Positions 1-7,044 of a DNA stretch of 36,409 nucleotides are shown here, one piece after another. The stretch comes from Caldifarciminota bacterium (lineage in GTDB: Bacteria; Hydrothermota; Tepidihabitantia; B3-TA06). The notes beneath the pieces are model-generated. The model did not search any database, was not told the origin of the DNA, and saw only the letters and a program-made list of their open reading frames with translations. The stretch's first letter is position 1. Every line of letters starts with the position of its first letter. Where the stretch lies: the NCBI GenBank assembly GCA_014729665.1, contig WJJO01000314.1:1-36409 (forward strand), in the 5' to 3' direction. The translations under genes and the position numbers were made by a program.

Positions 1-476
1 GCCTTAGCGTACGCGTTCGCGACATCCGCAACGACCTGGTTATCCCTGCCGACCACCTCAATTATAAATATCTGCTCGGGCATGAGGAGCTCGAAGGCGC
101 TCATCGAGCTTAATTCCGCGCCGGCTTCACTTCTGGTTTCAACATCGAGCCTATCCATGAGCGAACAGGAATCGATGACGTAATCCTGAATAGTCTTGGA
201 ACGAAGGATATCGGCGTAGGTAAGCATTGCACCCGTGGTCGGGTCGGCTCCGGGTATGCTCAATCCGCTTATCCCCAGCTGGGATTGAATGGAGGATAAT
301 GCCCCCATCAATCCTGTCTCCTGGGCGGTAGGAAGGAGTTTGACTTCGGCTTTGTACATCTTCGGCAGGATGAATGCCAGACCCACTCCCAGTCCCCCGA
401 ACACAGCCAGGGCCACAAGCATCTTCCACCATCTTCTTGCTATGAATACGAAAAGGTCGACTATACTGTACTTCAT
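1..476 (-). CDS. Wzz/GumC-type polysaccharide chain-length determinant, N-terminal part
   Basis: This is the first ~158 residues of an inner-membrane chain-length/co-polymerase protein; the window edge removes the rest. The ATG at 476 lies one base after the TAG stop of the Wza-like gene, so the two are surely co-transcribed and probably translationally coupled. The N-terminus (MKYSIVDLFVFIARRWWKM) is a short cytoplasmic stretch, followed by a transmembrane helix at about residues 20-38 and then a periplasmic segment starting PKMYKAEVKLLP. That arrangement is typical of the Wzz domain (PF02706). By family, such proteins regulate polymer length and contact the Wza outer-membrane channel; the neighbour supports that. 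The kinase half found in Wzc proteins, and the second membrane helix, would lie outside the window, so the subtype cannot be told. Confidence 0.85.
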   Translation of the reverse strand, partial: MKYSIVDLFVFIARRWWKMLVALAVFGGLGVGLAFILPKMYKAEVKLLPTAQETGLMGALSSIQSQLGISGLSIPGADPTTGAMLTYADILRSKTIQDYVIDSCSLMDRLDVETRSEAGAELSSMSAFELLMPEQIFIIEVVGRDNQVVADVANAYAK

Positions 477-477
477 C

Positions 478-1752
478 CTAATCCCCGAAGGTTAAAATGC
501 TTCCGGCTAGAACGAGTGTGTTCACCGCGAGGCTCACCCAACTGCTCATCGGATACAGCGGCTTGCGTGGTATGAATATTGTCGCTCCCGGTTCCAGGGG
601 AATATCGGGGTGTGCTCTTCTGGTGCGTCCGTCCGGATATAGTACTCGTATTGCCCGTACGTCCGATGTATACTGTAATCCCCCCCGCAGTCCGATGTAT
701 TGATTCAAGGTCAGGTTCTCATCGTAGAAGACCTTACCGGGCTCATCCACCTCCCCGGTAACGTAAACGTAGCGTTCGGCCCAGGAAACGGTGATAATAT
801 CGCCCGTCTTCAATGCGGGATTGTTACCCTGTCCCGAGTTAAGGTAGGTCTGCATGTCGAAATATACCCTCTCCTTACCCCTCTGAATATAACAGTTACC
901 GAGATCCGATTGAGGCAGAAGATCGGCCCTTTTCACAAGGAAATCGCAAGCCCTCTCCCCTGGCTCGAACTCCAGCCAGTGACGGGCATCTATCTGTCCC
1001 GGCAGGGTATCCATCACACTGTTCAGGTTGGCCTGGACGGCGTTTATCGACTGTTTGGCAAAAACAGCCCCCTTGAGCAGGACAAAATTCTCCATCTTGG
1101 GGATATATATAATATCGCCGTCATTTAAGGTTGGATTTGCTTCAAGCTTACCGTCCTCACGGTAGGCACGAAGGTTAACATCCAGGGTATCGCCTGAACG
1201 CCTGATGAGTTTTATACCTGTAATAGAACCCATAGGACCGATACCGCCTGCCTGTTCGATGCCGTCTTCAACCCTTAAAAAGGGAGTAGCCATATAGCTG
1301 CCCGGCCACTGAACCTCTCCCAGCACGTTTATCTTGCACATCCTCGGCCCTAAAAGAACGAAATCTATCTCGACCGGTCGGATGAACTCCTCAAAGGCCT
1401 TGGCCACGGTCTCCCTGGCGCATTTGACCGAAAGGTCTACGATAGGGGCATATCCTACGACCTCCAGATTCACGATGCTGACCTCCCCCATGGTCAAACC
1501 GAACGTAGTCATCCTCCTGGAACTGGGAAGCATGATCATCAACTGGCCGGTAGGTGTGATTTGGGTGGGATAACTGTAGGAGTAACGTCCCCTCACAAGA
1601 ACCAGTATTGTGTCGCCTGCGTTCAGGATATAATCCTCAATCGCAACAGGCATCTCCGGTACGGCACCCAGTTCAGCGGTCATCTCCCGACCCTCAGTAT
1701 CGGGTGGAAGCTGAGCTAACCCCGAAAGGAACCACAGTAATATCAAACTCAT
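478..1752 (-). CDS. Wza-like polysaccharide export outer-membrane protein with SLBB domains
   Basis: A 424-residue exported protein likely to form or line the outer-membrane pore for capsule or exopolysaccharide. It has a short signal sequence (MSLILLWFLSGLAQ). A Poly_export domain follows (near YILNAGDTILVLVRGRY), then SLBB-type repeats recognisable by VLGEVQWPGSY and VTGEVDEPGKVFYDENLTL, and a hydrophobic C-terminal segment (WVSLAVNTLVLAGSILTFGD) that may be the membrane-spanning part. No lipobox cysteine is visible at the signal-peptide end, unlike classical Wza. The start at 1752 is fixed by a consensus promoter whose -10 TATAAT ends 6 nt upstream, with no Shine-Dalgarno site, so the message should be leaderless. 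The Wzz-like gene follows after one base. Confidence 0.88.
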   Translation of the reverse strand: MSLILLWFLSGLAQLPPDTEGREMTAELGAVPEMPVAIEDYILNAGDTILVLVRGRYSYSYPTQITPTGQLMIMLPSSRRMTTFGLTMGEVSIVNLEVVGYAPIVDLSVKCARETVAKAFEEFIRPVEIDFVLLGPRMCKINVLGEVQWPGSYMATPFLRVEDGIEQAGGIGPMGSITGIKLIRRSGDTLDVNLRAYREDGKLEANPTLNDGDIIYIPKMENFVLLKGAVFAKQSINAVQANLNSVMDTLPGQIDARHWLEFEPGERACDFLVKRADLLPQSDLGNCYIQRGKERVYFDMQTYLNSGQGNNPALKTGDIITVSWAERYVYVTGEVDEPGKVFYDENLTLNQYIGLRGGLQYTSDVRAIRVLYPDGRTRRAHPDIPLEPGATIFIPRKPLYPMSSWVSLAVNTLVLAGSILTFGD

Positions 1753-1758
1753 AGATCG

Positions 1759-1786
1759 ATTATACCCAATTCTTTATCCCGGTCAA
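1759..1786 (-). promoter_or_regulatory. Promoter of the wza-like operon (leaderless)
   Basis: On the minus strand TTGACC (1786-1781), 16-bp spacer, TATAAT (1764-1759). Six bases (CGATCT) separate the -10 box from the ATG at 1752, so transcription should begin at or next to the start codon. Confidence 0.8.
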
Positions 1787-1867
1787 TGGTTGAATAAAAT
1801 ACAGGTTGAATCATCTCACGCATAAATGGATAATCATCATGCAGGCAAATGCCTGTCAGGATAGTTT

Positions 1868-2344
1868 TTAAGAAAAGCGTTTCTTTAAGATTTCCTCCAC
1901 CGCCGGGGGTGCAAGTTCTGCAACATCACCTCCCAGTCGGGCTATCTCCTTGACCAGCGAGCTGGATATAAAGATGTAATCCTTGGCAGGCATCAGAAAT
2001 ATGGTTTCGATTTCAGGTGCTAGTTTTCGATTTGTCAGCGCCATCTGAAGTTCATAGTCGAAATCGGAGATTGCCCGAAGACCTCGTATAAGAAAGGATG
2101 CATTCCTTTCGGTAGCAAAATCTGTTATCAGACCGGTACAATCCTCCACCCTAATCTTCGGTTCCCCTGACACGACCTTTTTAATCAACTCGACACGTTC
2201 GGCAGTAGTAAACAGAGGTGCTTTTTCCCGTCTCTCGGCAACGGCTATAATCAACAAATCGCTTAGTGCAAGCGCCCTGGATATTACGTCCAGGTGACCG
2301 TTGGTTATTGGATCGAACGTTCCAGGATATATGGCAACTCTCAA
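1868..2344 (-). CDS. coaD: Phosphopantetheine adenylyltransferase
   Basis: A 158-residue enzyme, normal length for CoaD, which transfers AMP from ATP to 4'-phosphopantetheine to give dephospho-CoA in coenzyme A synthesis. The nucleotidyltransferase signature is intact: YPGTFDPITNGHLDVI near the N-terminus (the TxGH-type motif is TNGH) and the C-terminal ISSSLVKEIARLGGDV. The start is a TTG at 2344 that overlaps the rsmD stop by four bases (TTGA), an arrangement that favours translational coupling. rsmD-coaD adjacency is common across bacteria and supports both calls. It is the last gene of the operon beginning at gyrA. Confidence 0.96.
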   Translation of the reverse strand: MRVAIYPGTFDPITNGHLDVISRALALSDLLIIAVAERREKAPLFTTAERVELIKKVVSGEPKIRVEDCTGLITDFATERNASFLIRGLRAISDFDYELQMALTNRKLAPEIETIFLMPAKDYIFISSSLVKEIARLGGDVAELAPPAVEEILKKRFS

Positions 2345-2901
2345 TTATATTCCCCTTTCATTTTTTTTCGCAGAAACGAAACCCTCGTTTCTCCGTAATC
2401 TCTTGTTTTATTTCTGATCATGGATGAAGGTATGTCCAATCTCTCGTCTGCGGCATGTTCGATAACGATTATCGTTTCATTCCCGATATACCGACAGTCA
2501 TCCAAAAGAAGCAGGGTCTGCGACGCCAGCCCGGATCGATACGGGGGGTCGCAGAAAACGTATGTCGGGGAAAACTCAAATCGCTTAAGGTATATCAGCG
2601 CGTCGGTATTCACAACTTCTGTCCGGTCCTCAACACCCAGAAGCTTGATATTTTCAGAAAGCATGCGGCAGGCCTTTACGTTCTTTTCCACGAAAACAAC
2701 CTTTTCAGCACCTCGTGAAATGGCCTCGAGCCCCAGTGCACCCGAGGCTGCAAAAAGATCGAGTACCCCGGCTCCCTCGATGCCGTCCGCCAGGATGGAG
2801 AACAAGGCCTCCTTTACGACATCCATGGTAGGACGGAAGCCACCGCCCTTCGGGTACTTCAATCGCCGACCTCCGAGGCGACCTGCGGTTATCCTGGGCA
2901 A
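2341..2901 (-). CDS. rsmD: 16S rRNA (guanine(966)-N(2))-methyltransferase
   Basis: A 186-residue RsmD-family methyltransferase that uses SAM to modify G966 of 16S rRNA. Visible motifs are the N-terminal RITAGRLGGRRLKYP, the RPTMDVVKEALFSIL segment typical of RsmD, the SAM-binding VLDLFAASGALGLEAISRGA, and the catalytic FCDPPY (N-methyltransferase D/N-PPY motif). The start used is TTG at 2901, 13 bases inside the end of the deaminase gene. No other start preserves the conserved N-terminus, so TTG is well supported although unusual. It is followed by coaD with a four-base overlap. Confidence 0.95.
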   Translation of the reverse strand: MPRITAGRLGGRRLKYPKGGGFRPTMDVVKEALFSILADGIEGAGVLDLFAASGALGLEAISRGAEKVVFVEKNVKACRMLSENIKLLGVEDRTEVVNTDALIYLKRFEFSPTYVFCDPPYRSGLASQTLLLLDDCRYIGNETIIVIEHAADERLDIPSSMIRNKTRDYGETRVSFLRKKMKGEYN

Positions 2902-3362
2902 ATCCGCCCCACTGGTTTCATCCTCTTCAACTCGACTCCAGCCTGACGTAACATCTCTTCCCCTAACTTGTCCGCGTAGGATTCAATATAAAACACCCTG
3001 CATATTCCCGCATTGATGAGAAGCTTGGTGCAAGTTACGCAAGGTTGTACCGTACTGTAACATATGCCGCCCTCAAGCGATATCCCGAATCTTGCGGCCT
3101 GAACCAGGGCGTTTTGTTCGGCATGTATACCCCTGCATATCTCCACCCTTTCGCCTGAAGGAATACCCATCTTCTCCCTTAGACATCCTATCTCTGTGCA
3201 GTGGGGTAACCCTTTGGGTGCACCGTTATAACCGGTTGCAAGGATGTGTTTATCCCTTACTATCACCGCACCTACCTTCCGTCTGATGCACGTGGAACGC
3301 TCGGCAACCAAAACCGCAATCCTCATGAAGTACTCATCCCAGGGAAGACGACCTGTATTCAT
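2889..3362 (-). CDS. dCMP/cytidine deaminase family protein (ComEB-like)
   Basis: A 157-residue zinc-dependent deaminase, most likely dCMP deaminase, which feeds dUMP to thymidylate synthesis. The zinc site is clear: HAEQNALVQAA (His ligand plus catalytic Glu) and PCVTCTKLLINAG (two Cys ligands). The N-terminal WDEYFMRIA and the GYNGAPKGLPHC segment match dCMP deaminases rather than cytidine deaminases. The frame is open to 3413, but the ATG at 3362 is preferred. It has GAAAG about 12 nt upstream, gives the family-type N-terminus (MNTGRLPWDEYF), and lies 16 bases past the preceding stop instead of overlapping it. Fourth gene of the gyrA operon. Confidence 0.9.
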   Translation of the reverse strand: MNTGRLPWDEYFMRIAVLVAERSTCIRRKVGAVIVRDKHILATGYNGAPKGLPHCTEIGCLREKMGIPSGERVEICRGIHAEQNALVQAARFGISLEGGICYSTVQPCVTCTKLLINAGICRVFYIESYADKLGEEMLRQAGVELKRMKPVGRICPG

Positions 3363-3378
3363 AAAAAAACAGTTTCTT

Positions 3379-4341
3379 TCAGGTAAAATCCGCCGGTATA
3401 ATAGCCGCGGCAACTACCTCGTCGGCATCCGAAAGGGAAATCAACCTCACCCCGAAACTTGTCCGTTTCTGGAGCGATATACGTTTGGTGTTAAGCCGAA
3501 TACTCATCCCATGTCTGGTAAAGATTACGGCGTTATCCTTACCCCTGACCGATCTTACCGATACCACGTCTCCGACCCTATCACTCGTGGATATTATAAG
3601 TATCCCGCGCGATCCACGTTTGGTAAAGCACCGTAATTCAGAAGGATCGAGCCTTTTCCCGAAGCCCTTGCTTGTCAGGAAAAAGAATGTATGATCGGGC
3701 ATTGCCGTTGCCATTGCAGCAAGCCTGTCTCTTCGGTGAAGTCCCAGTCCTCTAACCCCTGTGGCATTGCGTCCGGTCGGTCTGGTCTGGCTTATGTCAA
3801 AACGAATGGCATGACCGCTCAGAGAAAACAGGGCAATGTCGGATTCGTCCTCGATTGTAATGACGTCCTTCAGTTCATCGTCTTCCTTCAGTCCTATTAC
3901 AACCACGCCCGAGTCCCTAATCTTCTTATAGAATATGATAGGTGACCTTTTACAGATCCCCTTTTCGGTCGCCAGGCCGATGTATATCTTCTTTTTTAGG
4001 TCGCTTAAGGGTAGAAGATGAGTAATACGTTCATTGCGCGCAAGATCGATGAGTTTATAGATGGATTCGCCCTTGCCTACTAACGAACCCTCCGGCAGGT
4101 CATCTACCATAAGATGGTATGCCTTACCCACGTTAGAAAAAAGGATAAGATGACCGGTTATGGGTGCGGCCGCGGCATTCTCCACTATATCCAGATCACC
4201 CAGGGTTATGGCCTTGCGCCCGACACCGCCTCTACCCTGGGTGGTGAATAAAGATTCCGGCATGCGCTTTATATAACCGTATCTGGTCAGGATTATTATC
4301 TGATAATCCCCACTCTTCCCTTTAGTCGGTTCTTTATTCAT
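3379..4341 (-). CDS. Stand-alone GyrA C-terminal domain (beta-pinwheel) protein
   Basis: A 320-residue protein made almost only of the DNA-wrapping domain of DNA gyrase A; it has no breakage-reunion domain, tower, coiled coil or catalytic Tyr. It aligns along its whole length with the C-terminal domain of the full-length GyrA encoded just upstream: YIKRMPESLF against YIKRTPVSVY, QGRGGVG against QSRGGTG (GyrA-box position), and LQKRTSFGVRLIS against LQKRASLGVSLIS near the end. About six blade units are visible. The start at 4341 is supported by AAAGGA about 7 nt upstream, and it lies 53 bases after gyrA. It may bind or wrap DNA by itself or modulate gyrase. A tandem-duplication origin is inference; the function is unknown. 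Confidence 0.9.
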   Translation of the reverse strand: MNKEPTKGKSGDYQIIILTRYGYIKRMPESLFTTQGRGGVGRKAITLGDLDIVENAAAAPITGHLILFSNVGKAYHLMVDDLPEGSLVGKGESIYKLIDLARNERITHLLPLSDLKKKIYIGLATEKGICKRSPIIFYKKIRDSGVVVIGLKEDDELKDVITIEDESDIALFSLSGHAIRFDISQTRPTGRNATGVRGLGLHRRDRLAAMATAMPDHTFFFLTSKGFGKRLDPSELRCFTKRGSRGILIISTSDRVGDVVSVRSVRGKDNAVIFTRHGMSIRLNTKRISLQKRTSFGVRLISLSDADEVVAAAIIPADFT

Positions 4342-4394
4342 AATGTTCCTTTACCTTTCTTAAACGTGCCTTATCTTTTGACACGGTTTTTTTA

Positions 4395-6824
4395 CTATCC
4401 AGCGGATCCAGGTATGATGGCCAGCTGTGCCGCTTCATCGTTCTCTCTTATAGATATAAGGCTGACGCCGAGGCTTGCCCTCTTTTGCAGCTTAACCTGT
4501 TTGCTGGAGATGCGGATACCCGTTCCAAGTTTAGTTATTATAATAGCCTGGCCCTCATCTTGAATCGCCTTAGCGGAAATGAGGGAACCTGACTTTTCGT
4601 TTACGGCAATTGCCCGCACACCTTTCCCTCCACGATTAGTGAAGCTTCTGAGTTCTTCAAAGGCCATCCTTTTTCCGTAGCCGTTGCGCGTCACGAAAAG
4701 GAGGGAGTGGCCTTCTTTCACCCGAACCGCGGTTACCAGCCGATCGTCCTCATTTAGTTTGATGCCCCTGACCCCCGCCGCAGTACGCCCCATGGGTCGA
4801 AGCTGGCTGGTGGAAAACCTGATACCTTGTCCCTGAGCCGAGAACAGGCATATATCCGTATCGGCATCGATAAGCAGTACGCCCTGTAGACGATCCCCAT
4901 CCTTCAAACCGATGGCCGTAATCCCCGATCGTCTTGTATTTTCCAAAAGATTGACAGGCATTCGTTTAATCGTTCCCTGCTCGGTAGCGAATATCACGTG
5001 AGTGCTTTCTGTAAAATCCTTCACCTTCAGGAGTTGGGTGATGAACTCCCCCTCGGAAAGATTGAAAAGCTGGGATATAGGTCTGCCTTTGGCGTTCAAC
5101 GATCCCTCGGGTATCTCGTAGGCCTTCAACAGATAAGCCCTGCCAAGGTTGGAGAAAAATAGTACCGAATCGTGGGTCGAGCCGGTAAGTAGTGTCGAAA
5201 CCATGTCCTGCTTGCCGAGATCGATGGTCCCCCTTCCGGTGCCTCCCCGGCTCTGTTTACGGTAAACCGATACCGGGGTGCGTTTTATGTAGCCTCGAAG
5301 TGTAAGCGTAATCGCTACGTCCTCCTCCGAGATTAAATCCTCAAGGGTTATCTCTTCAGGTTTCTCCGCACGGATCTCGGTCCGTCTCATGTCGCCGAAC
5401 CGCTTCTTCAACTCCTTGATCTCCTTTCCGATCACACCCATCACCCCTGCCCTGGATGCAAGGATGGTTCTCAAACGCTCTATCTCTTGTATCAGTTTGC
5501 GGTACTCCTCCTCGATCTTGTCACGCTCGAGTGCGGTGAGTCTCGCAAGCCGCATATCCAGGATAGCCTGGGATTGAACCTCCGACAACTTGAATTTGCT
5601 CATCAGCCGATCCTTCGCAGTCTTAGTATCCGGTGATTGCTTAATAATCTGAACGACCTCGTCGATGTTATCGAGGGCTATCTTCAATCCCTCGAGTATG
5701 TGGGCCCGTTCTTCGGCCTTTCTCAGCTCGAACTCGGTGCGGCGGCGTACGCTCTGGTAGCGGAACTCCAGGAACTCGGTCAGAAGCCTCTTTAACGAAA
5801 AGACCTTTGGTGCAAGGTTGGAGATGGTCAGAAGGATTATTGAGTAGGTCGATTGCAGGGGGGTGTGCTGATACAACCGGTTCAGTACGACCTCACGGTT
5901 CGTCCCACGCTTGAGTTCCAGCACCACCCTGATGCCCTCACGGTCGGACTCGTCGCGCAGGTCTGAGATATCCGAAAGCTTCTTCGTCTTTACCAGTTTG
6001 ATAATCCTCTCGACAAGTAAAGCCTTATTGAGTTGATAGGGTATCTCGGTGATAACGATAGCCTGCCGGCCCGGTCTGGGTTCCTCGAATCGAACCTTGC
6101 CCCTGACCGTTACCTTACCCCTGCCTGTCCGGTAGGCCTCGCGGATTCCATCCCTGCCGAGGATGAGACCCCCCGTGGGGAAATCCGGCCCCTCTACGAT
6201 ATCTGCAATCTCATCATCGGTTGCATCGGGATTATCGATCAGTGCGATGAGTGCGTCGGAAATCTCGGTAAAGTTATGCGGCGGGATTGAGGTTGCCATC
6301 CCAACGGCGATCCCCGAAGCGCCGTTTACTAAAAGATTCGGAAAGGCGGCGGGAAGTACCTCCGGTTCCTGTCTGGAGCCGTCGAAGTTGGGTATGAAAT
6401 CCACGGTTTCTGAATCCAATTCTGCAAGCGAAGATACGGCAAGGGGCTTGAGTTTGCACTCGGTATAGCGGTAGGCCGCGGGAGGGTCGCCGTCGATGGA
6501 ACCGAAGTTTCCCTGCCCGTCGACCAGCGGGTAGCGGAGACTAAACTCCTGGGTCATTCGAGCAAGGGCGTCGTATACGGCCTGGTCACCGTGGGGGTGG
6601 TATTTACCCAACACGTCGCCTACTACGGTCGCGCACTTTCGATATGCCTTTCCGGGATCTAATCCAAGGTCATTCATGGAATAAAGGATGCGGCGTTGAA
6701 CCGGCTTAAGTCCGTCCCGGATATCGGGAAGGGCGCGGCTTACTATCACGCTCATAGCGTAATCCAGGAACGAGGAGCGTATCTCGTCCTCTACATAAAC
6801 CTGATTAATGCGGGATTCGTTCAT
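4395..6824 (-). CDS. gyrA: DNA gyrase subunit A
   Basis: An 809-residue GyrA: breakage-reunion domain, then a complete C-terminal pinwheel, with no acidic tail after it. N-terminal landmarks are SFLDYAMSVIVSRALPDIRD, GLKPVQRRIL, HPHGDQAVYD and the catalytic Tyr120 in AAYRYTE. The residue matching E. coli Ser83 is Gln81, while the Asp87 equivalent (Asp85) is kept. The GyrA box near residues 524-530 reads QSRGGTG; Q-x-R-G-G-x-G is kept but two basic positions of the classical box are lost. The box supports the gyrase call over topoisomerase IV only moderately, and no gyrB or parE lies nearby. The start at 6824 is set by a promoter whose -10 ends 6 nt upstream. It heads a five-gene operon. Confidence 0.95.
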   Translation of the reverse strand: MNESRINQVYVEDEIRSSFLDYAMSVIVSRALPDIRDGLKPVQRRILYSMNDLGLDPGKAYRKCATVVGDVLGKYHPHGDQAVYDALARMTQEFSLRYPLVDGQGNFGSIDGDPPAAYRYTECKLKPLAVSSLAELDSETVDFIPNFDGSRQEPEVLPAAFPNLLVNGASGIAVGMATSIPPHNFTEISDALIALIDNPDATDDEIADIVEGPDFPTGGLILGRDGIREAYRTGRGKVTVRGKVRFEEPRPGRQAIVITEIPYQLNKALLVERIIKLVKTKKLSDISDLRDESDREGIRVVLELKRGTNREVVLNRLYQHTPLQSTYSIILLTISNLAPKVFSLKRLLTEFLEFRYQSVRRRTEFELRKAEERAHILEGLKIALDNIDEVVQIIKQSPDTKTAKDRLMSKFKLSEVQSQAILDMRLARLTALERDKIEEEYRKLIQEIERLRTILASRAGVMGVIGKEIKELKKRFGDMRRTEIRAEKPEEITLEDLISEEDVAITLTLRGYIKRTPVSVYRKQSRGGTGRGTIDLGKQDMVSTLLTGSTHDSVLFFSNLGRAYLLKAYEIPEGSLNAKGRPISQLFNLSEGEFITQLLKVKDFTESTHVIFATEQGTIKRMPVNLLENTRRSGITAIGLKDGDRLQGVLLIDADTDICLFSAQGQGIRFSTSQLRPMGRTAAGVRGIKLNEDDRLVTAVRVKEGHSLLFVTRNGYGKRMAFEELRSFTNRGGKGVRAIAVNEKSGSLISAKAIQDEGQAIIITKLGTGIRISSKQVKLQKRASLGVSLISIRENDEAAQLAIIPGSAG

Positions 6825-6830
6825 AGGTTA

Positions 6831-6858
6831 ATTCTACTCCGGCTTCAGGGAAAGTCAA
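6831..6858 (-). promoter_or_regulatory. Promoter of the gyrA operon (leaderless)
   Basis: Minus strand TTGACT (6858-6853), 16-bp spacer, TAGAAT (6836-6831). Six bases (TAACCT) then the ATG at 6824. There is no Shine-Dalgarno site in those six bases. Confidence 0.78.
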
Positions 6859-6979
6859 ACGTTTAAGCCCAGATTAGCATAAAAAATCGCCTGAATAGAA
6901 TTTCCTGCAGTCATTTTTACAGTATCCAATCGGCAGTCAGTTACTAAAGCCATTCCTCTATCAATACGAACGCTGCCCT

Positions 6980-7024
6980 AAGACTCCCTGCGGGAGTCTT
7001 TAAGCAGTTTCTTCCAGAAACTGC
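6980..7024. repeat. Two tandem perfect hairpins behind the CHAT gene
   Basis: Stem 1 is AAGACTCCC (6980-6988), loop TGC, GGGAGTCTT (6992-7000). Stem 2 is GCAGTTTCT (7004-7012), loop TCC, AGAAACTGC (7016-7024). Each has nine perfect pairs and a three-base loop, and three bases separate them. They lie 21 bases beyond the CHAT stop, on its 3' side. No T-tract follows on either strand, so they are not a textbook intrinsic terminator. They could be a Rho-related 3' end, an RNA-stability element or a REP-like element. Confidence 0.75.
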
Positions 7025-7044
7025 ACGGAGTTGCATTTCAGACT

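Noticed and set aside
1841..1859. Small palindromes behind coaD (CAGGC AAAT GCCTG and CCTGTCAGG)
   Set aside because: The stem is only five pairs and no T-tract follows on either strand, so a terminator call is not supported.
3363..3413. Longer N-terminus for the deaminase
   Set aside because: The extra 17 residues overlap the end of the GyrA-domain gene and are not family-like; the ATG at 3362 has a ribosome-binding site and the normal N-terminus.
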